DNA from: DASZGL01 sp035938875
Lineage (GTDB): Bacteria > Chloroflexota > Dormibacteria > Aeolococcales > Aeolococcaceae
Assembly: GCA_035938875.1 (NCBI GenBank)
Contig: DASZGL010000056.1
Coordinates: 1-13,144 of the forward strand
DNA: 13,144 bases
Reading direction: 5' to 3'
Shown: piece by piece, positions 1 to 7,926 of the stretch
Layout of the letters: each line of letters starts with the position of its first letter
Numbering within the stretch: the stretch's first letter is position 1
Program-made: the position numbers and the translations under genes
Notes under the pieces: model-generated
Told to the model about the DNA's origin: nothing
What the model saw: the letters and a program-made list of their open reading frames with translations, nothing else
Database searches by the model: none

Positions 1-655
1 AGGCCACCAGCCAGTAGCCACCACCGTCGGGGGTGACGGTCATGCCGACGATCGGCTGGTTGAGGCGGATGTTGCCGGTCGAGCCGTAGCCGACGGCGTC
101 GGGGCCGAAGGGGAAGATGCCGCCGTCGGACGCCACCATCCAGTAGCCACCACCCTGGGGGTTGGCGGCCATGCCGACGATCGGCTGGTTGAGGCGGATG
201 CCGCCGGTCGAGCCGTAGCCGGGGGCGTCGCCGAACGGGAAGATGCCCCCGTCACTGGCCACCAGCCAGTAGCCACCACCGTCGGGGGTGACCGTCATGC
301 CGACGATCGGCTGGTTGAGGCGGATGTTGCCGGTTGAGCCGTAGCCGACGGCGTCGGGGCCGAAGGGGAAGATGCCGCCGTCGGACGCCACCATGTAGTA
401 GCCGCGCCCGTGGGGAACCGCGGCGATGCCGACGATCGGCTGGTTGAGGTGGATGTTGCCGGTGCTGCCGTAGCCGACGGCGTCACCGAAGGGGAAGATG
501 CCGCCGTCGGAGGCCACCAGCCAGTAGCCGCCGCCGTCCGGCGTCCGTGCCATGCCGACGATCGGCTGGTTGAGGTGGATGCCTCCAGTCGAGCCAAAGC
601 CCGGGGCGCTGCCGAAGGGGAAGATCCCACCGTCCGACGCGACCATCCAGTAGCC
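1..655 (-). repeat. Tail repeat array of the S53 peptidase (five full units plus start of a sixth)
   Basis: Tandem in-frame units begin with GYW or GYY, each 42 or 43 residues. They lie at 655-530, 529-404, 403-275, 274-149, 148-20 and 19 to the edge. The consensus half-motifs are VASDGGIFPFG and LNQPIVGMA followed by TPDGG-like ends. Unit ends run ARTPDGG, AAVPHGR, TVTPDGG, AANPQGG, TVTPDGG, and lengths run 42-42-43-42-43. The DNA of units 1-4 is almost the same as that of the array at 11153-11659 in opposite orientation. The blade-like spacing of hydrophobic strands suggests a beta-propeller, but this is inference. Confidence 0.95.
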
Positions 656-2404
656 CAGCGGCGCGGTGCCCTTGCATGCCGCGCTACTTGGTGAGAGGAG
701 ATCCCGCGCGAGATTGTTGGCGTCGAACGAGCCAAGCCCGGTCGCGTAGTCCCACCCCGGCGTGGCGGAGAAGCTCAGGTCGAACGGCGCTGACGTGCTG
801 ATGGCGTTGTTACCGGTGGTCACATCGTGGAAGGCAGCAAAGGGTGGGGGAGGGCTGCACGCCAGGGAATAGAGCGAGGGGTTGGCAAACCCGAGTCGTG
901 GCTTGCCGCTGGCGGCGGCGTCCTGGTTGAACAGCGCTGTGAATGCGGCCCATGCCGGCGCTCCGGCGCTGGTTCCGCCGATCTCTCGCCACGCGTTATT
1001 TGAATAGATCGAGTAGCCGATGCTGTTATCGGCATGCGACGCGACATCCGGTACCTCGCGCATACCGTTACTGGACGCGTTGGTGACGCCAGGACCGTTC
1101 TGCCAGCTGGGCCGGGCGAATATCGTGGACAGACCGCCGCCCCCCGCGAGGTGCCTCGCGGTGTTGCCCCACGCCGACTCCGACGCGTACGTGAAGTCCA
1201 AGTTCGTCACCAGGCTTGTGCCACCCACCCCGGTGACGAACGGATCATCGGCCGGATTGTCGACGGAGAGGCGGGTGTCGGTGAGGTTGGTCGGGTCGTT
1301 GTTGCAGTCGTAGCGGCCGAAGTCGCCAGACGCCGCGAAGAAGCTCATGCCTTGGGCCGCAGCCTGCATGAAGATGTTGTCCTCTGCCGCGACGGTACTC
1401 GGGGTGGTTTTCGGCTCACATTGACCCCAGCTGGTGGAGTTCGAGGAGAGGTTGCTGCTGACCATCTGGTTGTAGGTGTCGATGACCCCGGTGTCGCTGT
1501 TTGGCCCCTCGAACACGGTGATGGCTGCACCCGGCGCGTACGCCTGCACCACCTCAATGTCCAGCTCGACCTCGAGCTGACCGCCGCCCAAGGGAGGAAC
1601 GGGCCCATTGTCGACAAGCATCGGGGTGAGGACCGGACTGTTCGTGCCGTAGTACTCGTTGTGGAACATGTTCAGGTTGGTCTGCACGAATCCGTCGAGC
1701 TCGAAGAGTCCGACGGCCTGCCCGGTTCCCGTGAGACTTAGTGCGTTGACGTTGTACGCCGTCTTCACCTGGGCCGGGCAATACGCGCCTGCCACGGGTC
1801 CCATTCCGCCACTGGGGCATGTTGCATGGTGCTGGCGCGGGTAATGATTGTTCAACCCTGCGATGCCCACGACGAGCGAAGCGATGCCCGCCGGCACCGT
1901 CGGATCGCTGTCATTGGCGAAGAAGTCGCGACCCTGAGCGTTGTCGTGCCAGCGGCTGATCGTGGTGCCGAAAGCCCGCTGCATGCTTGCGGCGCTGCCC
2001 GATGCATCGATGACCGTCCGATTGGGACTGACCGCGTTCACCGTCAATCCCTGTGAGACGAGGAAGTCGCTGACCTGTTGTACCGAGGCCACGGTCGGTC
2101 CGTAGCGATCGGTGAACTGCTGCGGCGTGAGGTACTGGCCTGCCATCGGCGAGCTGCGGTCGCTGACCTGGTCGATGAAGTGCTTCAGGTCGCCCACGTT
2201 GCGCAGCTGCAGGCTCACCGCGATGGACATGGCCTGATCAGGCGCGACCGATCCCTGCCACTGCGCGCTGGCGAGCCCGGGGGTGGCGCTGGCGTGCAAC
2301 CCCACCCGGGGTTGTGCCTGAGCCGCCTGGCTCGCCGGCGCCACAAGGAATGTGGCCAGCGGAACCACGACAGCGACCAGAGCGAAGCGCAGAGATCTCG
2401 CCAT
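1..2404 (-). CDS. Secreted S53 (sedolisin/kumamolisin-type) peptidase with C-terminal repeat tail, 3' end beyond window
   Basis: An acid-active serine-carboxyl endopeptidase of family S53, exported and probably self-activating. The frame is open from an ATG at 2404 to the window edge (801 codons seen), so the C-terminus is missing. Residues 1-30 form a signal peptide (hydrophobic 7-24, then ASQA). Residues about 45-185 match the pro-kumamolisin activation domain (QYLTPQQFTDRYGP near 90). The catalytic domain spans about 205-570. It has the Glu/Asp pair E278 and D282 (LEVELD, correct four-residue spacing), oxyanion Asp D361 in AASGDFG and nucleophile S479 in GGTSAGAPAW. The calcium site is D527-V528 plus GWD at 550-552, followed by YATGLGS. 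From G584 the protein becomes a repeat array. The start is supported by GGTAGG six bases upstream. Pairable cysteines (196/209, 329/367) fit an exported protein. All catalytic residues are intact, so activity is likely; the substrate is unknown. Confidence 0.93.
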   Translation of the reverse strand, partial: MARSLRFALVAVVVPLATFLVAPASQAAQAQPRVGLHASATPGLASAQWQGSVAPDQAMSIAVSLQLRNVGDLKHFIDQVSDRSSPMAGQYLTPQQFTDRYGPTVASVQQVSDFLVSQGLTVNAVSPNRTVIDASGSAASMQRAFGTTISRWHDNAQGRDFFANDSDPTVPAGIASLVVGIAGLNNHYPRQHHATCPSGGMGPVAGAYCPAQVKTAYNVNALSLTGTGQAVGLFELDGFVQTNLNMFHNEYYGTNSPVLTPMLVDNGPVPPLGGGQLEVELDIEVVQAYAPGAAITVFEGPNSDTGVIDTYNQMVSSNLSSNSTSWGQCEPKTTPSTVAAEDNIFMQAAAQGMSFFAASGDFGRYDCNNDPTNLTDTRLSVDNPADDPFVTGVGGTSLVTNLDFTYASESAWGNTARHLAGGGGLSTIFARPSWQNGPGVTNASSNGMREVPDVASHADNSIGYSIYSNNAWREIGGTSAGAPAWAAFTALFNQDAAASGKPRLGFANPSLYSLACSPPPPFAAFHDVTTGNNAISTSAPFDLSFSATPGWDYATGLGSFDANNLARDLLSPSSAACKGTAPLGYWMVASDGGIFPFGSAPGFGSTGGIHLNQPIVGMARTPDGGGYWLVASDGGIFPFGDAVGYGSTGNIHLNQPIVGIAAVPHGRGYYMVASDGGIFPFGPDAVGYGSTGNIRLNQPIVGMTVTPDGGGYWLVASDGGIFPFGDAPGYGSTGGIRLNQPIVGMAANPQGGGYWMVASDGGIFPFGPDAVGYGSTGNIRLNQPIVGMTVTPDGGGYWLVA

Positions 2405-2428
2405 CAGTTGCCTACCACGTGGCTCGGT

Positions 2429-2434
2429 ATTATC
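2429..2434 (-). promoter_or_regulatory. Possible -10 element (GATAAT) for the S53 peptidase
   Basis: On the minus strand GATAAT lies 24 bases upstream of the peptidase ATG. It would give a leader of about 17 nt that contains the GGTAGG ribosome site. No convincing -35 box is seen at 17 bp spacing (ACCCAC). An 8-bp palindrome CCACGTGG at 2415-2422 overlaps the expected transcript start and could bind a regulator. This is a tentative call by pattern only. Confidence 0.25.
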
Positions 2435-2444
2435 CCCAGCGGCG

Positions 2445-2483
2445 GCCGGCGGTGGGTGACGATTTTGTATAAGAGCCGCCGGC
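2445..2483. other. GC-rich inverted repeat between methyltransferase and peptidase genes
   Basis: GCCGGCGG at 2445-2452 is the exact reverse complement of CCGCCGGC at 2476-2483, with a 23-nt AT-richer loop. It lies 19 bases past the methyltransferase stop and upstream of the peptidase gene on the same strand. It could fold in the readthrough transcript and weaken transcription between the two units. No T-run follows it on the minus strand, so it is not a typical intrinsic terminator. Confidence 0.3.
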
Positions 2484-2501
2484 GTCCTCCGAGCTCCGCG
2501 G

Positions 2502-3479
2502 TCAGATACGAACTCCTGGATGGGGATGCGACCCGTCGTAGGGGCGCTGCGTCGCCTCGACGCCGACGCGGAGGAAGCAGGCGTCGTTCGGTGGTCTCAC
2601 ACCGAGGACCGCGAAGGGGACACTCGCCGCGCCACGGTCGCGCACCCAATCGCCAGCTGCATCGGAGTAGAAGCTGCGGCAGACACGTTCGGCCGTTTTC
2701 GCGTCGGCGAAATGCATCTCCTCGTTGCCCGTCACCGTGACATAGGAGAAGCCCCGAGCGGTGAACCACGACGGATCATCCGGCCAGATCACCACAACCT
2801 CACCACCGGGTCGCACCACGCGTCTGGCCTCATCGAGTGCCGCGTCGCCCCCCCACGGCGCGTGGCTGGTCAGTGAGGAGCAGGCGACCGCGATGTCCAC
2901 GCTGGCGTCATCGATGGGCAGATTGCAGAAGCCACCACGCCGGATGTCGAGGTTGTCGATCCTCTCCGCGCGAGCTCGCTCGGCGAGCCGATCGAGCAAC
3001 GCGGGTACAGCGTCGACGGCGATGACCCGGCGCGCATGGCGTGCCGCAAACAGCGTGAATCGTCCGGCGCCGCAGCCGAGGTCGGCGACGACACGGCCGC
3101 CCAAGGGGATGCTCTCGAGCAGCTCCGAGTGAATGTGTTCGCCGGCGACCAGTTCCTCGTACCCGGTGGGGTCGTGCCAGTAGAGGAGCGCCCAGAACAG
3201 CCGGTTGACAACGTGTCGTCGCGCGCGGTCCACCGTGGCCTCGGTTGCGGTCTTGCCGCGGCTGGCAACCATCTGCACGTTCGCGGGCGCGGGGAGAGCG
3301 TCGGCAACCCGCATCGCGAGGTCGTCGTTCTCCGCGCCATGCAGCGCGATCCCCAGGCGCCTGGGGTCGACACCCCAATCGCCGGGGGCGAGGAACGTGC
3401 GCAGCGCCTCGTCGTCGAAAGCGGCGAGGTGGTCGAGAACGAATTCGCGGGCTCGCGGCGGTGCCATGACCGCCAGCAT
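2502..3479 (-). CDS. Class I SAM-dependent methyltransferase with N-terminal extension
   Basis: A 325-residue protein whose C-terminal two thirds are a Rossmann-fold methyltransferase. Motif I is VADLGCGAG (131-139), the ribose-binding acidic residue is probably D156 in VIAVD, and the post-strand-4/5 region is ARRVVRPGGEVVVIWPDD (218-235). The first ~125 residues carry no motif I recognise; they are mostly helical-looking with a patch RRHVVNRLFWALLYW (88-101). It is the last gene of the operon, 21 nt after the trpS stop. The ATG at 3479 is chosen because GAGG lies four bases before it; an in-frame ATG four codons later has a poorer site. The substrate cannot be read from sequence. The glycosyltransferase context suggests a sugar, lipid or polysaccharide end, but a small-molecule target is equally open. 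Confidence 0.85.
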   Translation of the reverse strand: MLAVMAPPRAREFVLDHLAAFDDEALRTFLAPGDWGVDPRRLGIALHGAENDDLAMRVADALPAPANVQMVASRGKTATEATVDRARRHVVNRLFWALLYWHDPTGYEELVAGEHIHSELLESIPLGGRVVADLGCGAGRFTLFAARHARRVIAVDAVPALLDRLAERARAERIDNLDIRRGGFCNLPIDDASVDIAVACSSLTSHAPWGGDAALDEARRVVRPGGEVVVIWPDDPSWFTARGFSYVTVTGNEEMHFADAKTAERVCRSFYSDAAGDWVRDRGAASVPFAVLGVRPPNDACFLRVGVEATQRPYDGSHPHPGVRI

Positions 3480-3500
3480 GGCGCCTCGGCGCCGTCCTCG

Positions 3501-4502
3501 TCAGCGTCGAAGCAGCCCCATCGCCTCGCGAGCCGCTCCCAGCGTCGGCCGTGCCACCGCCCGGGCGCGCTCCGCCCCGGCGGCGAGGATCTCCCACACC
3601 GTGTCCGGGCGCGCCGCCAGCTCGGCACGTCGTTGGCGCATCGGCGCGAAGTACGCGGCGATTGCCTCGGCGAGCTGCTTCTTGACGTCAACGCAGCCGG
3701 TGCGCGCGGTGCGCTCGCCCGTCCAGATCTCCTCCCAGCCGTCAGGCGAGAAGGTGCGGTGCAGCGCGCACACGTTGCACTTTTCCGGGTGTCCCGGATC
3801 GCTTCGACGCGGCCGCTCCACATCGGTGACCATGGTCGAGACGATGCGCCGGATCTCGCCGGGCTCCGCGGTCATCGGAATCACGTTGCCGCGGCTCTTG
3901 CTCATCTTCGACGTGCCGTCGGTGCCCATGATCCGCGGTGTGTCGGTGAGCAACACCTGTGGTTCGACGAACACCGGCCCGTAATGGTGGTTGAACCGCC
4001 TTGCGATCTCTCGGGTGAGCTCGATGTGTGGCACCTGGTCCTCACCGACGGGCACACGGTCGCCCTGGTAGAGGAGGATGTCGGCAGCCTGCAGAACCGG
4101 ATAGCCAAGCAGCCCGTAGTTGACGTTCTCGGGAAACTGCTCCACGCGCTCCTTGAACGTGGGAACACGCTCCAGCCAGCTGACCGGAGTCGTCATGGAG
4201 AACAGCAGATGCAGCTCGGTGACCTCGGGAACGTCGGATTGCACAAAGATGATGCTGCGCTCGGGGTCGAGTCCCGCGGCCAACCAGTCGAGCATCATCT
4301 CCGAGATGGCCGGCCGGATGGTCGCCGGATTGGTGACCGTGGTCAGCGCGTGGTAGTCGACGATGGTGTAGACGCAGTCGTACTCGTCCTGGAGGTTGAC
4401 CCAGTTGCGCAGCGCACCGAGATAGTTGCCCAGGTGCATGCGGCCGTCGGGCTGCATGCCGCTGAGAATGCGCAGCCGGCGTTGCGGCGTGGACTCAGGC
4501 AT
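3501..4502 (-). CDS. trpS: Tryptophanyl-tRNA synthetase
   Basis: Charges tRNA-Trp with tryptophan in the cytoplasm (class Ic synthetase, usually a homodimer). The length of 333 residues is normal. The HIGH-equivalent HLGN is at 23-26 and the second signature KMSKS is exact at 199-203. GYPVLQAADILLY (133-145) contains D141, the expected indole-contacting Asp, and GEDQVPHIELTREIA (153-167) is the usual ATP/Trp-site segment. In the region where some TrpRS bind a 4Fe-4S cluster, only C242 and C270 of four cysteines remain (E263 and V273 stand in place of the others), so a cluster is unlikely. The ATG overlaps the end of the upstream glycosyltransferase gene by 8 nt and has no clear ribosome site, so translation is probably coupled. 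A housekeeping gene inside a glycan operon is unusual; whether this is the only trpS in the genome cannot be told. Confidence 0.97.
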   Translation of the reverse strand: MPESTPQRRLRILSGMQPDGRMHLGNYLGALRNWVNLQDEYDCVYTIVDYHALTTVTNPATIRPAISEMMLDWLAAGLDPERSIIFVQSDVPEVTELHLLFSMTTPVSWLERVPTFKERVEQFPENVNYGLLGYPVLQAADILLYQGDRVPVGEDQVPHIELTREIARRFNHHYGPVFVEPQVLLTDTPRIMGTDGTSKMSKSRGNVIPMTAEPGEIRRIVSTMVTDVERPRRSDPGHPEKCNVCALHRTFSPDGWEEIWTGERTARTGCVDVKKQLAEAIAAYFAPMRQRRAELAARPDTVWEILAAGAERARAVARPTLGAAREAMGLLRR

Positions 4503-5721
4503 GGGGCGAGAGTGTATCGGTACGTCCCCGGTGGTACGCGGTGGCCGACTCGACCAGAGTCGTGAAGCGCGAGAGCATCGCCGGCCACGAGTACGTCTCC
4601 CTCACGTAGTCGCGTCCCGCTCGACCCAGCGAGCCGGCGAGTGCGTCGTCGTCGATGAGTCGAGCTGCCGCCTCGGCGAGCTCATCGGCACTGCCAAAAA
4701 GAAGCGCCGCGCCGCTGCGCCGCGCCTGTCCGGCCAGGGCCGGCGACGAACTGTTGAGCAGCGCCGGCCGGCCCACCGCCCAGGCTTCGAGGGCCAGCAG
4801 AGAAAGGCTCTCGAGCCGGCTGGGCACGACGACGGCGGTGGCGCCGGACAGCGCGTCCCACAGGGTCGTGCGTTCCAGCCGCCCGGTGGCCACGACATCG
4901 GGGTGATTGAGCGTCGCACCACCGGTGCCGGCGTCGCCGGTGAGGACGAGCCTGCAACCGGGGCGTCGCTCGCGCAGCTGCCGCATCCCGTCGACGAGCA
5001 GCTCCATCCCCTTGCCAGCAACGTCGCGCCCGCCGTAGAGGAGGTAGGGCCCGTGCAGGTCGAAGCGAGTGCGAAACCGCTGCGCGTCGGCGTCCGCCGG
5101 CGCCTCGATGCCCACGCTGCCGACCGTCGCAGGAAGCGCGGCGGCAGTGTGGTGGGCGCTCTCGAGCAACCGGCGTTCCTCGGGCGTCGCGTAGAGCAGG
5201 CCATCGGTGCGCGCCAGCGTTCGCGCCACCACGCGGAAGTGCAGTGGGGGCTCATCGTGAGCCGCGGGCATCAACAGACGCGGTCCTCGGGAGCGGGGGA
5301 GACCCCGGACCGTCGGGTGATACAGGTACGGCAGGAAGAGGGTCGGGCGCGCAGGTGCAACGCCGATTGCGCGCACCAACGATGGCGAATAGGGGCCCTG
5401 CAGCACCATCCAGAGGCGCTCGGGTCGTAGCCGCGGTGGGCAACGAAACACCACGCGACTGACCTGGGCGAACAGCGCGGGCCACCGCCGCATGGCGTTG
5501 GCGAAGCGAAGCACGCGCACACCACCGTCGTCGTCGGCGCCGCGCCGTTCCTGGTTGCGCCAGGTGCCGGCGTCGACAGCACACGTCGTCCACACCTCGA
5601 CGTCCCATCCCGCATCGACGAGTCGATGGGCCAGGCTGCGGGCGACGCTCTCCGCGCCGCCGATGACCGACAACCCGTAGCGTGGCGTGACAATGCGCAG
5701 CCGGTGCGTGTCTGCGCTCAC
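4495..5721 (-). CDS. GT4-type glycosyltransferase, paralogue of the gene at 7927-9117
   Basis: A retaining GT-B glycosyltransferase of 408 residues, probably a cytoplasmic or membrane-peripheral enzyme moving a nucleotide-activated sugar to a growing glycan. The N-terminal Rossmann half starts VTPRYGLSVIGGAES (11-25), the glycine-rich acceptor-side loop. The C-terminal half has YGGRDVAGKG (229-238) with the basic residues R232 and K237 expected to hold the donor phosphates, and the EX7E pair E304 and E312 in RLESLSLLALEAW. The start is GTG at 5721, sharing GTGA with the stop of the upstream gene. It overlaps trpS by 8 nt. It shares PRYG, VEV-TTCA, TWRN and a C-terminal WPA-LSR segment with the first glycosyltransferase of the operon, so the two arose by duplication. 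Donor and acceptor are unknown. Confidence 0.9.
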   Translation of the reverse strand: MSADTHRLRIVTPRYGLSVIGGAESVARSLAHRLVDAGWDVEVWTTCAVDAGTWRNQERRGADDDGGVRVLRFANAMRRWPALFAQVSRVVFRCPPRLRPERLWMVLQGPYSPSLVRAIGVAPARPTLFLPYLYHPTVRGLPRSRGPRLLMPAAHDEPPLHFRVVARTLARTDGLLYATPEERRLLESAHHTAAALPATVGSVGIEAPADADAQRFRTRFDLHGPYLLYGGRDVAGKGMELLVDGMRQLRERRPGCRLVLTGDAGTGGATLNHPDVVATGRLERTTLWDALSGATAVVVPSRLESLSLLALEAWAVGRPALLNSSSPALAGQARRSGAALLFGSADELAEAAARLIDDDALAGSLGRAGRDYVRETYSWPAMLSRFTTLVESATAYHRGRTDTLSPHA

Positions 5722-6863
5722 AGCGTCTTGGTCACCACGCCGCGGTAGACATAGAGGGTCTGCTCCGCCGCGCGACGCCAGGTGAATCGCGCCGCGTGAG
5801 CGATGCCGCGGGCAACGACGTCGGCACGCTCCGAATTGTTCGGTGCGAGCCGGCTCACGGTCGCGGCGAGCGCCCCGGCGTCGCCGTCGTCGACCAGGAC
5901 GCCGGCGTCACCCGAGACCTCGATCAGCGCCGAGTTGCGGCAGGCGATCGACGGTGTGCCGCAGGCCATCGCCTCCAGCAGGGGCAGGCCGAAGCCCTCG
6001 TATCCCGAGGCGGTGACCAGACTTCGGGCTCCGCTGTATAGGGCGACCAGCTCACTCTCGGAGACGTGCCCGGTGATCACAACGCGCGAGGTGACGCCGT
6101 ACCGCGAAGCTGTCCGCCGGCAGTCGTCGAGGTACACGCCCTGGTGACCGGCGAGGACAATCAGGGGAACGGCGGCGGTGTCGACGCGTGCGAATGCATC
6201 CATGAGCAGCTCCACTCGCTTGCGCGGGTCCTGCGTGCCCACGGCGAGAACGTAGGGCGAGGTGATGCCGTGCCGCTGCAGCGTCGCCGTGATCTGCGTG
6301 GCATCCGCTGGATGGAAGGCGGGGGAGACGCCGTGGTGGATGACGTGGAGGCGCCCGTCGGGGACATGGGCGATGCGCGTGACGTCATCAGCCGTCTGCC
6401 GGGACACGGTGATGACCGCCTGCGCGCGACGCAGCAGTCGGACGGCGACGATCCGCTCGCGGCGCATCCACGGGTAGAGCCTCGGGTAGATGAAGGGGAT
6501 GAGGTCGTGCACGGTGACCACCACCGGGGTGGCACTGCGCAGCGGTTGTGCCCACTCGGTGGCGTGGAAGAGCTGGGGACGAATGCGTCGCAGTTGGCGC
6601 ATCACCAGCAGGTGATCGAGCACCGGCTGAAGGCGACGCTTGACCACAGGAATCTCGCCGGCGACGTGATCGCGCCATGCAGCCACGTCGGCAGGCAGCG
6701 CGCGGCCCGCGGGGACGAGCAGGCCGATGTCATCGGCAGCGCCGAGCGCTGCCATCGCACCCAGCAGGCTGCGCACGTAACTGCCGATGCCGCGTACCGC
6801 GGAGTCGCCGAAGAGTGGCCGCCCGTCGATGAGGTATGCGGGTCGGTACCCGTCGGTGCTCAT
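5718..6863 (-). CDS. GT4-type glycosyltransferase
   Basis: A 381-residue GT-B enzyme. The N-terminal half has the GIGSYVRSLL loop (25-34), as in mannosyl- or rhamnosyltransferases of polysaccharide clusters, and VHDLIPF (118-124), a frequent acceptor-side motif of that group. The donor half shows AVGTQDPRKR (207-216) with R214/K215 as likely phosphate contacts, a TGHVSESEL stretch (264-272), and the EX7E pair E289 and E297 in EGFGLPLLE. It starts with ATG sharing ATGA with the upstream stop and itself ends in GTGA with the next start, so it is tightly coupled on both sides. Sugar specificity cannot be assigned; assembly of a surface polysaccharide or O-antigen-like glycan is inferred from the cluster. 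Confidence 0.92.
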   Translation of the reverse strand: MSTDGYRPAYLIDGRPLFGDSAVRGIGSYVRSLLGAMAALGAADDIGLLVPAGRALPADVAAWRDHVAGEIPVVKRRLQPVLDHLLVMRQLRRIRPQLFHATEWAQPLRSATPVVVTVHDLIPFIYPRLYPWMRRERIVAVRLLRRAQAVITVSRQTADDVTRIAHVPDGRLHVIHHGVSPAFHPADATQITATLQRHGITSPYVLAVGTQDPRKRVELLMDAFARVDTAAVPLIVLAGHQGVYLDDCRRTASRYGVTSRVVITGHVSESELVALYSGARSLVTASGYEGFGLPLLEAMACGTPSIACRNSALIEVSGDAGVLVDDGDAGALAATVSRLAPNNSERADVVARGIAHAARFTWRRAAEQTLYVYRGVVTKTL

Positions 6864-7918
6864 CGCGGAGGCGTGATCCCCGCCTGAGCGAGGGCGGCCG
6901 CGAGGCGGCGCTCAGTGGCGCTGTCGGAGAACTCGGGGAGCCGGCGCCTGCCGGCATCGATGAGGCTGTGCCGCAGAGCCGGGTCGCTGATGGCGCGGCG
7001 GAGCACCTCGGCCCACAGCAAGGGGTCGCGCTCGGCGACGAGCAGCCCGGCGTCGCCGACCGTCTCGGGGATGGCCGCCTCGGCGCTGGCGACCACGGGG
7101 ACGTCGAACGCCATCGCCTCGAGCAACGGCACGCAGAACCCCTCGTGTTCGCTGGCGGTGGCGAACACCGCCGCGGACGCATACAGATCGCCGAGCCGCC
7201 TGTCGCTGACGCGATCACCGCCGAAGTCGACAGCGCCGGCAACGCCGAGTCGATCGGCGAGGTCGATGAGACGGTCGCGATAGGTCTCGGTGTCGTGGGC
7301 AACGCCGGCGAAGACCATGCGCGCGTCGGGGATCGCGATGGTCCGAAGCGCACTAAGAGAGCGAAGCAGGGTGTCATGGCGCTTGTTCGGAGCCAGGCGT
7401 CCGACGCAGAGAACAACCGGTGGCGCGCTCGGTGACGACGGTCGCGGGTGCAGACGGGCGGCGTCGATGGGCGGCGGGACGACAGCCACTTGGCGTGCTC
7501 CCGCCTGCACCGCATCCGCGGTGTTGTAGCTGCTGACGCCGATGACGAGGTCGACTATGGGAGCGAGCCGGCGCAGCTCCTCGCGGCCGCGATCCAGCCA
7601 GTAGGCGACACGCTGGTTGGTGGCAGCGTAGTACCTGGTCGGGGTGATGTTGTGGTAGACGATGACGCGTCGGCCCCGCCATCTCTCGACCAGAGCGGCA
7701 ACGGCCGAGCCGATGCTGAGGTGGTAGATGAGCGCGTCCTCCGGCTGCGCGCTCTCGAAGAGGTCGCGCGCCGGCCGCGCCTCGCCGGCGATGGTCTGGT
7801 CGATCACCTCGGCGAACGTCTCCGACATAAACCCCAGGCGGTGCAGCGTCTCTCGCGTACGTCGCACGGCGCTGCCGATGGCGTCACCGGCGGAGAACAC
7901 CGGGAGCAGCTGATGCAC
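6860..7918 (-). CDS. GT4-type glycosyltransferase (HQLLP-GDAI subgroup)
   Basis: A GT-B glycosyltransferase of 352 residues if started at GTG 7918. That start lies 8 nt after the upstream stop and puts HQLLPVFSAGDAIGS at the N-terminus, where related enzymes begin. An ATG at 7984 in the same frame would add 22 residues with no family character and overlap the upstream gene by 58 nt, so I reject it. VYHNITP (88-94) is the acceptor-side motif. GRLAPNKR (173-180) carries the donor phosphate residues, and the EX7E pair is E259 and E267 in EGFCVPLLE. It ends in an ATGA overlap with the next gene. There is no clear ribosome site, consistent with coupling to the upstream gene. Substrates are unknown. 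Confidence 0.9.
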   Translation of the reverse strand: MHQLLPVFSAGDAIGSAVRRTRETLHRLGFMSETFAEVIDQTIAGEARPARDLFESAQPEDALIYHLSIGSAVAALVERWRGRRVIVYHNITPTRYYAATNQRVAYWLDRGREELRRLAPIVDLVIGVSSYNTADAVQAGARQVAVVPPPIDAARLHPRPSSPSAPPVVLCVGRLAPNKRHDTLLRSLSALRTIAIPDARMVFAGVAHDTETYRDRLIDLADRLGVAGAVDFGGDRVSDRRLGDLYASAAVFATASEHEGFCVPLLEAMAFDVPVVASAEAAIPETVGDAGLLVAERDPLLWAEVLRRAISDPALRHSLIDAGRRRLPEFSDSATERRLAAALAQAGITPPR

Positions 7919-7926
7919 AGCCGCGG

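Noticed and set aside
1..655. CRISPR-like or satellite tandem repeat
   Set aside because: The period of 126-129 nt stays in frame, unit differences are mostly synonymous or conservative, and there are no short repeats with unique spacers; these are protein repeats.
2445..2483. Intrinsic terminator after the methyltransferase gene
   Set aside because: The stem is only 8 bp with a 23-nt loop and no following T-run on the minus strand; kept only as an inverted repeat.
3036..4565. Plus-strand open frame of 509 codons
   Set aside because: It lies antisense to trpS and the methyltransferase, whose motifs are unmistakable; the frame is open only through GC-rich codon bias and shows no domain.
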